NCBI RefSeq assembly: GCF_000524195.1 | Contig: NW_020170390.1 | Coordinates: forward strand, 441,192-505,191 | Reading direction: 5' to 3' | From: Echinococcus granulosus | Taxonomy: Eukaryota > Platyhelminthes > Cestoda > Cyclophyllidea > Taeniidae | DNA length: 64,000 nt | Part shown: piece by piece, positions 48,034 through 60,453 of the stretch | How positions within the stretch are numbered: position 1 is the first letter of the stretch | How the letters are laid out: the number at the start of each line of letters is the position of its first letter | The notes under the pieces: generated by a model | What the model saw: the letters and a program-made list of their open reading frames with translations, nothing else | What the model was told of the DNA's origin: nothing | Databases searched by the model: none | Program-made: the position numbers and the translations under genes

Positions 48034-50057
48034 ATGTCGAGCTACATGGATGACTTGTGTGACGACTATGAGGAAATTTCGCTTGAGAATTGCTCTTACT
48101 CAGACAGAACTAAGGCACTTTGTCACAAGTATGAAAATATGATTGACTTCAGCATGATAAACCGCGACCAGATTCGCGACAAGGGTGATAGAGCAACGAC
48201 AGATCATGCTCTGGACAAGCGTTCAGTTGCCATTCTATATAAGATGATGAGTCAGGGCGAATTCGCTGTAATCAATGGGTGCATAAGTACTGGTAAGTGA
48301 TAGGTCATTACCCTATTCTCATGATTGTAATGGTGGGTAAGAGAAATATCCATTACATTTTTTCAGTGCTCACCTCGTAGAGCCTGTCACTTTGACTTAT
48401 GCGGTCGGTATTTGCTGCAATAGGTCCTCCTTTTTAAAGCCAGCTTGGTGAAATCCGTCCTGAAATTTCTCAGATCTGTAGGTAAACAGAGTTCAAGTGA
48501 CTCCTTCTGAAAATGGTTAATCAAAATTTGCGACTGGTTTGTTTCAGGCAAAGAAGCCAATGTATACCATGCAATTGGTTCGAAGAGCGATCTAGCGATT
48601 AAGGTGTACATGACTTCAATTCTTCCCTTCAAATCTCGGAGCAAATATGTAGAGGGGGACTTTCGCATGCGTCATGGTTACTCCACCTGCAGCTCCTGGA
48701 GGCTTGTTTCTAAATGGGCCGAAAAGGAGTATCGGAATCTTATCCGGATTAACAAGGCTGGCAGCATACCTACTCCACTGCCTATCAAACTGAAAGGCGT
48801 CGTTCTTCTTATGACTCTTATAGGGAAAAATGGGTATCCTGCGCCAAAACTCAAGGACGTTGCGTCCGGTGACTGGCCTGAATTTGGCCCCCCTCCTGAT
48901 TGGTCTGCAATCTATCGACAAATTCTCCAGAATGTACGAACTCTCTTCCAAAAATGTCGTCTTGTCCATGCCGACCTCAGTGAATACAACTTGCTCTACA
49001 TGGATGGCCAGGCATGGCTCATTGACGTATCACAGGTACCGCCTCATTCATCACTTATTTAACTGGTCCTCTTGCAAGCCCTTTTGGTCAATTTGACTTT
49101 GTCAGAGCGTTAACAAGTGGATGCCATTTCAAAACAACACGTTATCGCGCGATTACTTTTCCTCATGTTTCAATGTGGCTGATGTGTAATCTTGTTTCTT
49201 TTCATATTTTCTCCCTTTTTTTTTCACCAGGCAGTAGAGCACGAATGCGAACAAGCACTTGAGTTCCTTCGAAAGGACTGCTACAACGTAAATGCTTTCT
49301 TTAGACGACAGGGTGTAAACACGCTAACGCTACGTGAGTTCTTCGAGTGGGTGGTGGATCCCACTCTTCCGCAGGAGGGGAAGGAGGCCTACGACTACTT
49401 GGATACTCTCCTCACGCGTGCACAAATGCGCGGATTTAACCAAACACTAGAAATAGAGGATGACGCCTTCCGACGTGTCTACGTGGCTCGCAGGCTTGAA
49501 GATGTCAAAAGATTTTTTAGCGACTTTAAGCGACTCAAAATGGGCCTAATCAAACCAGAGGACCTCTACTATACTGCCGTCACTGGTGTGCGATCTGGAC
49601 TTCCAGGTGAGTCACGGTGATGAAGCACTTAACCGTAAAATGCTGATGAAGTAGCACCTAGATAAGTACAATTTTTGGATCCAAAAAGTCAAAGATATCA
49701 AACAATCAGGACGCTCTTTTTGAGTGCATGATTGTTCAATTTGCTTAAGTTGCTCCTCCTTTTGTTTTAGGAGGTAAAAGGGTAGGGGAGATCGTGAGTG
49801 AGGAGAATGAAGACAGTGAGCAGGAATGTAAGGATAAGATGGCGATGGAGTTGGAGGAAGAAGGCGAAGGTGGGAGAGGTGGCAGCGGAGATGAAGGGAG
49901 GAGGGTCTCCTCGCATAACTCCAGCCGGCGTCCACGTGACGAGTCTCTGGAGAGTAAACGCTCTCGCAAAAAAGCTGTTCAAGCTGCAAAGGCTCAGAAG
50001 AGGCTGACAAAAATCCCCAAGCACGTAAAGAAACGTGCTAGAAAGACAAAATCATAA
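48034..50057 (+). CDS. RIOK1: RIO kinase 1 (atypical serine kinase, 40S maturation)
   Basis: Four exons: 48034-48292, 48548-49035, 49231-49606 and 49771-50057; 1410 nt, 469 residues. RIOK1 is a cytoplasmic atypical kinase/ATPase that releases late factors from pre-40S ribosomes. The fold is clear: the RIO P-loop STGKEANVYHA at about 84-94, the ATP-binding Lys105 in AIKVY, the flap region RHGY, catalytic Asp229 in LVHADLSEYN, metal-binding Asp246 in IDVSQ followed by AVEHE, and LEFLRKDCYNVNAFF. The C-terminus is acidic and then lysine-rich and ends in the family motif KIPKHVKKRARK. The N-terminus is about 80 residues shorter than in human RIOK1 and has a small acidic patch instead of the long Asp/Glu tract. 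A short insert (DWPEFGPPPDW) lies before the catalytic helix. An ATTAAA at 50099-50104 lies 42 nt after the stop. Confidence 0.97.
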
Positions 50058-50467
50058 TTTCTTTTTTGCATCACCACGTCCTGTATATATACTTGTATAT
50101 TAAAATATGAAGTTGAATGATTTTTTGGGGGAGTGGAGAGCTCTGCTCTACCGATTCCCAGTACAGGCATCATCATCAGTAGAGGATTTGCCCCATCAAT
50201 TCTGCTTGCCAAGCTTTGTGAATCCCCAAAGATACTGTTTCGTTTCTAGGTGCAGTCCAACGCTATTACTGGTTGTACTGCTTGCGAAGTAAACATCCGC
50301 TCAGATGAGGCAGGTTTGGGAGGCGTCACTTCCTCCTTATTCTGATGCCATCTTTCAGTGACTTAATCTCCTCTACAGAAGGTGTCGTGATGACCAATGC
50401 AATTTCCATTCACTGCGTAGTTTTGCGCCATGTGCCGAAGCCACTTTACGAAGTGGTGGGGACTTAT

Positions 50468-51895
50468 TCAGATTTGGCAATGACTGCTGGGTTTATGGGC
50501 CTTATTTGGGAAAGTAGGGGTGCTTAACGTATTTGGGTGCTTTTTTGTCTTAACAATGGTCTCGTATCCCGCGTAAACCATTTTTACGGCCTCTTTCTGG
50601 CTTTCTGGTAAGCACAGGGAATTGATAAGCGGTTTTACAGCCTTTCGAAACCACTTGGATTGCCTTGGGTCCTGTTTCAGACGTCGCGCAACTGGGGGTG
50701 CTATAGCCCATGTGTCAGATTTGTCTGCCGTCCTCTTAGCGACGGCATTTTTTAAGCATTCTTCCTCAGACTTATTGTCTCTACTGATATTGTGCTTTGC
50801 TCTGTCAGGAATTTTCAACAGTATTGTCATCAATGAGTCTCGAAAATCGGTCTCTGAAGCAGGCGTATGCTCTTCTGGGTTGAAGCTAAACGCAATGAAT
50901 GATCGGTTAGACAAGGATTGCCTTTCGTTTTTACCTTCGGTTTTTGTTGAGTTCGAATCCTTAAATGCAACCTCAGTGTTGACTGTTTCGTGTTCTATAC
51001 TACTGAGGAGTTCGACTCGGTCCAGCCACACGGCTTGCAAGTCCCACTGAGCCTTTAGTGCAACATCTTCTTGCGCAGCTTCATGCGCATCACCACGGCC
51101 GAGTTCAAACCGATCGAGAAGGTTGAGAAAGTGGAGTCGCGGACCAGGTAGGACCTTGTGTTTTGCTTGCAGATCACGGGGTATGATCTCCCAGAAGGAC
51201 GTATGGTGTAGGTTGATGGTACGATTGAGTCGGTATATTCGATCCACTGACTCTTGTGTTCGATCCGGTGCCACCAGAAACATGAGTTCTAAGTTCCTCA
51301 TATAGTCGGACATCGTGATCCAACCTGCACCCTCCCGCTGCAATATAACACGGGGATCATTGATCATGTAGGGCAAAATTTGCTCTTGAAAGGTCTCTAC
51401 CCTTTCATCCCTACCATTTCGCTTACATTCTCGAGGTCCCAGTGCATTGCAAAACCTCGTATGCTTTTGTCTCATCTTCTCCAGCTTCTGAAAGACGAAC
51501 TTGAGTGGTCGCAAAATTAGAGGCCAAAAATCAAGAAGACAATTGCGCACTTCAACCGAAGAGTTTACCAACTTATTGAAGATAGCGATTCCAGGACCTA
51601 TTCCATTCCAGCTCTTACTAAACGGGTCAGCTCTTAGAAAGAGACGCCGCAGAGCGACAATGGCTCCACGTTGAAGGCTTTTAATAAGAAATTGTGTCCT
51701 TGCATGGGAGATAATATCCATCGCTCCCATAAATGCAACATTACCTCCCAATTTGCCGCGTTGGTGAATGATATCGATTAGTTGGCCGAGAGCTTGCGTG
51801 TCCTGGGGGATATTGACAGGATCTCGCCACTCCAGCCGACGATTCTCACTGACGCCTGCCGTATAGTCACTTTCAAAAGGGACTTGCAAGAGCAT
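50468..51895 (-). CDS. Unrecognised intronless gene, 475-residue protein
   Basis: A single minus-strand frame of 476 codons starts at the ATG at 51895, preceded in frame by a TAA four codons upstream, so the start is well defined. It ends in TGA-side sequence at 50468. The N-terminal 290 residues look globular and helical, with many aromatic and Leu residues and several Arg-rich helices (QRGAIVALRRLFLRADPFSK, EKMRQKHTRFCNALGPRECK, DRIYRLNRTINLHHTSFWEI). The C-terminal third is polar and lysine-rich (KNAVAKRTADKSDTW, VKTKKHPNTL). No signal peptide, membrane helix or known catalytic motif is visible. The basic character would suit an RNA- or ribosome-associated protein, but that is a guess. It converges with RIOK1, the stops being 411 bp apart, and diverges from FAM98. 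Lack of introns contrasts with its multi-exon neighbours. Confidence 0.85.
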   Translation of the reverse strand: MLLQVPFESDYTAGVSENRRLEWRDPVNIPQDTQALGQLIDIIHQRGKLGGNVAFMGAMDIISHARTQFLIKSLQRGAIVALRRLFLRADPFSKSWNGIGPGIAIFNKLVNSSVEVRNCLLDFWPLILRPLKFVFQKLEKMRQKHTRFCNALGPRECKRNGRDERVETFQEQILPYMINDPRVILQREGAGWITMSDYMRNLELMFLVAPDRTQESVDRIYRLNRTINLHHTSFWEIIPRDLQAKHKVLPGPRLHFLNLLDRFELGRGDAHEAAQEDVALKAQWDLQAVWLDRVELLSSIEHETVNTEVAFKDSNSTKTEGKNERQSLSNRSFIAFSFNPEEHTPASETDFRDSLMTILLKIPDRAKHNISRDNKSEEECLKNAVAKRTADKSDTWAIAPPVARRLKQDPRQSKWFRKAVKPLINSLCLPESQKEAVKMVYAGYETIVKTKKHPNTLSTPTFPNKAHKPSSHCQI

Positions 51896-53855
51896 CTTTG
51901 ATGATCCTTAGGAAATGCCAACCTCGCCGTGCCGTGACAATTTAGATGGCGGTGTATGAAGCAGAGGGAGGCTTTTAAAATGTATTGATTTTACCTTTTC
52001 AGTGAGCTTGCCAAGGACGCGGTATTGCAGTAGTAAAGAATTGAAGGCAGTGGTTCGATGATTTTCAGGAAGGATACTTCAAAGTAGTTGAATAAAGCAC
52101 TTTAAAATCAGATCTAGTGGTACGGCAAAGGAGAACTCTTCAGGCTACTTACATTAGGTCATTCTTTGACTTTTAAATCATAATAGAAATAGTATGGATA
52201 TTTAGGGTATAATGATAAGTTTAATTCAAAAGTATTTGTTTGTAGGTCGATAAGTCTTCACTAACTGCTTATTAGACAGTGATTTGACAATTTGCTAAAC
52301 TGTGTGTTGAGCTACGAGGGCAGTTCAGCCTCCAAAGTTTGTGCTCCACTTAGGCATGGCCACCGGTCCATGCCGGTAGTCGCCGAATTCTTCTGTACAT
52401 TTATCCTATATGGTTTTCTGCAGTACCTTGTATTGTTACGGCTTCGGGGAAGATTCGGGGCTCTACATTCGTGCCAGCGGCAAAAGAACCCAATCCACAA
52501 GTACAAATGCCTTGGTTTTAGGGCTGAATATAAAATTTAATTGGAAAAAAGAAGGACCTCTACCACGGATGTATGGATCCGTGAGGAATATAAGTGGAAA
52601 AGTTAAAAATGGTGTCTAATATTGCCACTTACTCTAATCACATCTTCTGCATGAAGGCTGATAGCAAATGAAGCTGTATCAGACTTAAACCGTTTGGAAA
52701 ACCCATGCTGGAGTTGCCTTCGGTACCCATATGAAGGCATTAATTACATAAACAAGTGTTACTATATTTTTATTGCTGTCAGTTGAATGGACTCCAGATG
52801 GATGGCTGGGTGAAAGTGATATGAAAATAAAGCGATGAGGAAGAACAAATGGGACATGTTGGCGCCATGTTGAATGAAACGACTTTTATGCCTGGTTTCA
52901 TGCTATTAGCGATTGGCATAAACGGGGCCTTCGTTGCAGGGCCTCATCCTGTCTTGGGCAGTATAGAGTCGCTGCATTTTCCTTTCGCAATACTATCAAA
53001 AGCAGGACGGAATGCCAGATGTTGTGGAATTGCCGAGACCCATCAGCGACGTTTGGACTAAAAGACTTTTCACACTCAAAAAATCGGAATAACTGGCGTA
53101 TGTGACCTACTGTGTAACGCTTGCCCCTTAATTAAGTGTAATACGATGGTAGTTCATCCCTCAGTACTATAGAGCAGCCACTTTTGACTTGACTTTTTGT
53201 ACCACACCAGGTGGACTGGTCCTCGGGCTACGCCAGTAGCCCAAATGCCTTCTCATTTGCCAAATATGTATATTCTGCCCAAGTATTATGTTTCCTTCCG
53301 TCTACAGGGAAGTCTCAGGACGCTATATATATGCTCTTATTTGACAAAATAAATGGAAAAAATTATCCAGAAGGACTTAGAAATGCCCATTTTACTCTAA
53401 AACTGAGAACTGCGAACACCTGGACGTTTTTTTACCATATAGAGGTGGAGATATTCCATGACACTATGTACAGTATGGTAGATTAAATGGTTGGATTGAC
53501 TAGATGTTATTCTTAAAAGATTTTGGAAACCCATGAAATCCAAACATCTTTCCTAGTGTTTTAAATAGAATATAGCAGATCTACTTTAACATATAGTTGA
53601 AACAGACCAAATACTTCTTTATTGGAGTTACGTTAATACAATATATGGGCTTTTTTAGGCGTGGAAGTATAAATTCTACTTCACATAGCTAACTTTATCT
53701 TATAGAGCAATTGAGATAGATAGCAATATTTGAGCTGTATGATTCCGAGCATTGATTGGGTGATGTTTCAGCAAATTTCCCTTTACTCGAAGCGAAGGTC
53801 ATTTTTTAACTGATAGCAAATTTTGTTGTTGGGGTGACTGCAGATAGCTCTAGGC
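51896..53855. other. Shared 5' intergenic region of the 51895 gene and FAM98
   Basis: The two genes diverge from this 2-kb region. It holds no supported gene. A GC-richer block at about 52300-52510 has overlapping open frames on both strands without splice support, and a diverged repeat copy lies at 53134-53320. Promoters of both neighbours should lie here, but I identify no definite element. Confidence 0.5.
53134..53320 (+). repeat. Diverged dispersed repeat, copy B
   Basis: This is the partner of 43409-43600, sharing the anchor words listed there, among them TGTAATACG, TTGTACC, GTAGCCC, TATTCTGCCC and AAGTCTC, in the same order and orientation. An open frame overlaps it (53211-53486) but copy A is interrupted by stops in the equivalent frame, so I do not call it coding. 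Confidence 0.6.
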
Positions 53856-56800
53856 ATGGGCGGATCTAAGCCGCAGGACCTAGAAGGCTTGTTCACGAAA
53901 GTGGGGCAAGTTCTCCCTTTTATTATTGTCTAGACTTAAGTACCAAGGCAATGAGTGTGCAGATATTGCCACTTTTTCACTCCCTGCATCTGCGATTACT
54001 AGGGATTTGTGTCAAATCTATGGGACAAGCTGTTCTGTTGAAGCAGTTAGTCCTGATTCTCAATGTAACAAAACAGGTGACGCAAACTCTTCATATGTGG
54101 AGACCTTTTGTATGGAACTTTCTGATTTCTTACGTGAATATGGTAAGTGGTTGGGAATTCACTTTGACCTGGGGCTGTGATGAATAATGTAGGGCCTCTA
54201 AACCTTAGCGTGTATGTTAGGTTTGGGGTGTTTTTAACAATACTCGATGTTCTTGGGTGCATTTGCAGGCTTCTGTTTTCCTGTTTGCTATTATTTTAAC
54301 ATCTGTTGTTCTCATTATATTCGTAATTTTTTAAAGGATTTCCCTATATGCGTGTTATTGAGAGACCCATCAGTGAGCGGTTTGGTTCGCTGAATGATCG
54401 CGTTGTGACATTGAGTAAGTATATGCACGTTTCAAACCGTTTAAAATTGGTTTTAATCAGTCTTGGTGTCGTCATTTTCACCCTTTCAGGATTTCTTTGC
54501 GCAGAGCTTATAATTGCGCGTAAAGGCGGTCAAAAAGGCAAACAGAAATCCAATAGATCACAGATTACAGCCGACTTGACGGATTATCTAAAAAGGGCTT
54601 GTCTGGCTCTCAACTTACCCAGACCACCACCTGACATTGACGCCAGTAAACTTTTATCTTTGCTTCACAAGTCTGTGAGTTCTGTCAATTTTTTACATGC
54701 ACTATCGCCTCTGTACAATTTTGCTTCATTAACTGACCCTTTTAACAAGGCAGTGTAGTTTGTGAGTCTGGATTTTTCGTCTTCATTGTAGCACGTTTGC
54801 TCTAGCCTTTCTTTTAAGAATTTCATTATGTAGAAGTAATTAATGCACATAAAATGTAGGGACAGAGCAAAAGCGTCTGCCGTTTTACTGACGAGACTTC
54901 ACTTTCTTCGTCGTTTTACAAAACGTAGATGGATAGGAGCGATCTTTTTTGTGTACGTATTCAGGTAACTGGGTACTAGTGATTGCTGTTCGGTTATATT
55001 GAACTCTAGATTGGTGGAAACAATCCGTTTTTTATTGCAAATGATTTCTGCACTTTGTTGTTCAAATGCTTAAAATGAATAGGGGTACTTCTGACATTCT
55101 TCAATCGAATATAGGTGGGTCAGATCAATCAACGCCTTGATCATTCAGCCTTTTTTAATAATAAATCGTTGGTAGCCTGTAAGCCACTAATTCGAGATCA
55201 CGGCTTTCCACTTTTTTTGCCACTCTATCCTTTTTTCAATCGTTGATGAATTTAACATGTAGTTTCAAATCGTACTTTTTTCAATGTACTTAATTTACTT
55301 GAGTACCACTTAGTCTAGTTTCTAAGGCGGTTTTTTGTGTTCGTCGTAAGCTGGAGGACTAGTATTTAATGCAAAAGATGGAGGACGCATATGCCCTAGT
55401 ATTTCTGCCGTGCGCGAATTGTTTGTAAGGCCTCTTATATGCATATTTGGCATATCATGTTTGAATTTGTTATCATCACAATTTGTGTGCAAGTATACTA
55501 CCTTCAATTCCTACTATGAAACTGCTTTTTACTCGGATTAACGTTGCCCGTCTCCTTTGCAGACGTAATAGTGGTGTGCTATATGATGCATGACCAGGTA
55601 ATAACCGGAGCATAGGACTTACAAGAGGAAATATCGTTAGGTCATGATGTCTGTTAAACTAATATTTGTTAGTTAATTGCTTTGTTGACGTGTTTATTTG
55701 TGTCTGAACAAAATAAGGAAGCCTTACCCGTACTCCATAAATTGCAAGCTACAGATCATGTCTGCAAGGGTTATCGTATGTACAATTGGTAATTCTAACG
55801 ATAAGATGACACCACATTCCGGTACCAGTTTATCTTTGCATGTGACAACGCTCGTTGTAAGCACAGTGTATAAAAAATAGCATGGAGCTGCAAACTAACT
55901 GTTTGGCTTTTCCAAATTCATCGGCGGGATGTCTTTAGAAATTAAGTCTAAAGTGCTCTATACGGTTTTGAACTGCGCTTTACTTCTATTGGCAGTGCTC
56001 CTGTTTTAAGCTCTAAATCCCCATATTTGAAAAAAGTGCTGCCCTCCGTGTAGCCTCTTCATTCATATCCTCTTAAGGGTATTTTTGCTTCATTTTAATC
56101 CTTCAAATTCTTTGAAGTGTCGTTGCGAAACCCGTGTCATCAAGTAGACCACGGTTTTTAAGTATTGGCAGATCTTGTTGCTTCGTGGCACCAGCACATC
56201 CTATTTTGGTCCAGTCACTTGCAGATTGTGTCCAAATTTTTGTCGTTTGTGCAAACTATGAGATTTAAACGATTACTAATTTTTGCCTTGAAAATAACAT
56301 ATACCTAACCCGAGAAATGAATGGCACTGTCTCTGAATAGACAGCCGTTCCACCTTTCACCGGTTTGAACGTTTTGTCGTTTAGGTCACAAAGGCTATTT
56401 CAAGCGCTCCACCCAACTATTTGGGTAAACCCATACTGCCACCTAAGGGGCTATCAGAGAAGCAGTGGTCAAACGTGTGTCGCATTGGGCAAATCCTTGA
56501 CGCCGAGTACACCAGTCGACGTGAGACTCTTATTAAACGCGCCGACTGCACTGTGCAGAGCTTCAAGTGGTCTGATCGGGCGAAGGTGCGCAACTTGATT
56601 TTGAATCCATTCAACACCAGCATTACCTCTAGTTGATTGATGAGACATCTTCAAAAGCGACACATCTTCTCTGCTTCACTTTCCAAGTAGTTTTGTGTGC
56701 GTGTGTGGGGTTTTAGTCGAAGCTGGAGGAGATGGAGGCGGCCTATAGTCCTTTGCGCGCGTCGATGCAAGCGAGTCCTTGGGGAGACGTGGTGCCCCAC

Positions 56801-59800
56801 CTCCTGGCCGCACGCAACATCCAATTGTTGCGCCTGGAGAAGACCTCAGGTTCGACGGCACGCGAGTTCACCTCTTGTCCCCTCAATCGTATCCTCATGG
56901 CTGGTCAGGTGCCCGACCGGGGTGGCCGCACCTGGGAGGTTGAGGCGCCCCCACCTGAAATGCCTGCATTCCAAAAGAGACGGGCCGGTGGTGGTAGAGG
57001 TGGAGGTCAGTGTCTTCTCTTCTCTCCCAAAAAAGTTTTCACTTCCACGCTCATCTGATTTATCTCTTATCTGAACCAAACTTGGTGTCCGTGCGCTTAT
57101 TTGGCTAAATTTTTATTAAACTGTCTCCCGAAATCAAGCGGTTGGGAAAATTTATGCACGACTGAACCAGGGACTTAATGATAGTTTCGCCTAATTTTTA
57201 GTAGCATAAATCTTCACGTATATGCTCCTTTTGAAAAAATGTGTACATGAATTCTTTCAGACCATTGCGTGCATAGTGCAGACCGAAAGCATATATGATT
57301 AAGTAAACAATCATGAATATAATTGGATTAAACCTGGAAATGCTCATCTTAAAGGCTTATTGAAAGCGCTACTACTGGTGATCGAGAGAGGTATGATGAA
57401 TTTGGAAGAAACCCTATATTTGGGGTGTATTACTCTCCGTTTGCCAAATCATTCAATCACAGGTCGCGGTCGTGGCGGCGGTGGACGCGGTGGCTACTCT
57501 AGTGGCGATGGTAGCGGTGGTGCTAGGGGTGGGAGAGGTGGTGCTGGAGGCGGCAGAGGTGGTGCTGGTGGCGGTGTCAGTTCTGAGTCGTTTGGTGCGA
57601 GACCCCCATCAGGTATATCCTTTGGGGCACAGGACATCCAAAATCTCGTTCAAAATAATATAAGTTTCCAAGTGAGTTATGCGCATTTGCTATTCCATGA
57701 TAACGATATACCCTACTTGAATACATACTTTGTGGGTGCTCATTTTTACCCCATTATCTTCTTGCTTATGTTTCATTGTAGCTATTACAAATTATTCTAA
57801 AGCGTCGAGACTCAGACACATTATTTTTCTTAAAGCTTGCCGCTTTTTTATATCTATAATGATGGATATGTAACCGCGGGATTTTTTCGTAGTAACAATA
57901 CTTACCTCAGTGCATCAATTGGAACTAGAAGGTATTTCTCCCATGATGCTTATTGGATAACTTCCTTATGTGATATAAAATGCTAACTTTTAGCGCATTT
58001 CATCGCACTCTTGTTTAAGTTGCTTGATATGAACCATAAGTAACTATGATTATCTATTGCTTAATGTTAAAGCGTAATCTTATCAGACGTGATTCTGTAT
58101 ACACGTCTAACTTTATGTCGACAAATAATCGCCACTGTACTATATTAAATCGAGATATTAAATTTCTTGGATAAGTTATGATTCGAACACTGGTTTAGCT
58201 ACAAAAAGTTTTTAATTTAGAATGTGAATTGTACCAAGTCTTTTCTGACGTAAACACGTTTCCATTCCATTATTAACATCATCGCACTATCCGTCCCTTG
58301 CTGAAGTTTATTCGATGTAATGACATTTCATACTCCCGTGAGGAGATAGGCCTTTTGCAGTGATATTGGGGGAATGACTCTAGTACTACAATTTTTTGCA
58401 AAACAGTATATCGTATGGTTAAAAATAAATCCGTAGCATCTCAAAAAAGTGTTCTAGACAAGTTAGATTTCGTTCCTTTTACATAAGGTCAAATTCGCTT
58501 TTTGGAAAATATCAACTGTAGACAAGGCTTCCCTGCACCATGGTGCACTCGGGAATTTTCCAGGACGCCAAGAATGGGTTATTTTGTCGTGTTCTCAAAA
58601 ATCTACGTTGTATTGTCAGGGACTGCTTTACCACTGCTTCTCAACCCTTAAGAAAGCTGTATGGTGCACCGGACTGATTTTTGGCGTTAGAGACTAACGA
58701 ATCTTTATTTGGGAAAATTTATTTTACAATGCGTTGGTAATCGGGATCTTTGATAGATAGCACTGAAGTAAATGGGGCATGTAATTTATTGGCTTATGTG
58801 CAGACCATATGGTTAAGTTTAATTAAATTTCCCAAAGTAGCCTCCGTAGGGTTCTTAAATGGACGGGCATTTCTTAATGATTGGTTAATAACTTCATTGC
58901 AAAATTTGTGCTTGGTTTCCTGGATTTGTTTATAATCAGTTTAATAATGATTAGCTTTTTCTTTAAATAGGCTTACTCAGCTTGGACAGCTTACAATGAT
59001 CCGAGAATTTGCACAGAGGGGGCATTCGAGCGAATTGGTACTGTATTCGCTTTAGAAATAAATACACCTAGCTTTTGGGCTTAATGAACTCAGTCATGCT
59101 TCCATGATGACATGATAACGTTCTTTCCAACGGCCTCCAAATGAAATTTTCATTTCCTGTTCCGAGTGCTAGTTCCCTTTTTAAAGATTTGGGCAAACTG
59201 CCTTTCCACGTTGTAGTTATGCCATTAATTCTGCTTCCGCAACATGTTTTCCTATGTTTATCCTTCCAGACCAGTTGCTTTTGCTAGACTTGTGTGTCTG
59301 GATCCAAACCACAATATCACGGTAGACGTCTTTGAGATCTAATACCCTTAGACCAAAACCTTTTTGTCCTATGTTTGTTCAACCTCTGGCAATTTTTCAC
59401 TTCTTATAAATGCCACAAAATTCATTATTAATGCTTGTTTACATACTGTTTTGGTCGACAAACAAGCTTCTTCCTTCCGCACGCTTAAATATGCTCTGTA
59501 TATCCGTGTAAGTTGCTGGCATTGCTCGAGTTTCACCAAAATTAGGATGTTCTAGTGTTTAATTACCTGCATTTCTTATGAGCAATTGACACGTGTTCGC
59601 TTAGCAGAGGCCCAAAATTTTGTTCCCATCCGTCGGCCTTTCGACTTGCGTCCAGTTGCCCTAGGTACACGTCCATCATTCCCGCTAGACGTACAACTCA
59701 TCTTCCTTTCGTCAAATTTGTATTCCGCGTCTAACTTTACATCATTAAGGTCGTGAAATAAGCTAATTCGACTTCATTTATACATTCTCAAATCAAACAA

Positions 59801-60453
59801 ATGAATGGCTATAGTGGGGATTCTTTCGATCATTTTCGGTATTCAAAGGAAACCATATTGAGGGGGAACGCTTGCAAATAACAATGAGACTTGTTGGTCA
59901 TGTCATTGAAGGATCATTAAGTACTTAAACGTTGCTTTTTATAGGTTCATGTTTGAATCTGACATATGCCAAGCAAACATGGCTTTTCAGGCTTGAGATA
60001 GCTTAGTTTCATGTAATTCGTGCTCAAAAGTTGTTACCTTTGGCAGAAGAATTGAATGATTACTGGCCATAGAACTATTTGTAGCACTGAAAATGATTTC
60101 CCTCACTTCCTTGAGGTGAAAAATTTTGGAAGCCTGCTGGTTTTTTAACCTTGACTTCGATTCCAGACATCGTTTTGGGTAATATCTATGTCCTACGTAA
60201 AGCATCTTTTGAGGCTTTCGTACCGTTTAATAAATGCCATCGTAATGTTTTATTACATGGGTATTTCTTAGAAATGACTTATATGAAATAATTTATCATA
60301 TGTATGAGATTTGGTAAGTTTGAAATAATTCCTTTTTTTCCTATCCAAGACTCAGACTGCGATAAAGGGCTTTTGTAATATTACTATGTATTTTAGCCTC
60401 AATTTTTCATCGGACGCGGTGGTCGAGGCCGTGGACGGAACAAACGTGGGTGA
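53856..60453 (+). CDS. FAM98A: FAM98 family protein (FAM98A/B homologue) with RGG tail
   Basis: Eight exons: 53856-53900, 53941-54142, 54337-54414, 54490-54674, 56385-56585, 56717-57005, 57463-57671 and 60397-60453; 1266 nt, 421 residues. FAM98 proteins associate with DDX1, RTCB and C14orf166 in the tRNA-ligase complex, and FAM98A is a PRMT1 substrate. Matches to the family are strong in the middle: CLALNLPRPPPDI, LGKPILPPKGLSEKQW, LIKRADCTVQSFKWSDRAK, HLLAARNIQLLRLEKTSGS, LNRILMAGQVPDRGGR and PPPEMPAFQKR. From about residue 320 the tail is Gly/Arg-rich, including two near-identical RGGAGG units in exon 7, and ends GRGGRGRGRNKRG. The N-terminal helical domain is more diverged. Exon 1 (15 codons, 40-bp intron after it) is the weakest part of the model; the rest is firm. 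The symbol is by family; A and B paralogues are not separable here. Confidence 0.93.
57463..57600 (+). repeat. RGG-encoding imperfect tandem repeat in FAM98 exon 7
   Basis: GGN-rich DNA encodes runs of Gly with spaced Arg. Two copies of an AGAGGTGGTGCTGG unit follow each other near 57534-57575, separated by a GGCGGC-like spacer. RGG boxes bind RNA and are arginine-methylation sites in this family. Confidence 0.8.

Noticed and set aside
52292..52540. Overlapping frames on both strands near 52.3-52.5 kb
   Set aside because: GC-rich and open on both strands, but no splice or start evidence and no known protein; possibly repeat-derived.
57472..57663. Val/Ala-rich frame
   Set aside because: It is an out-of-frame reading of the FAM98 RGG-encoding exon.
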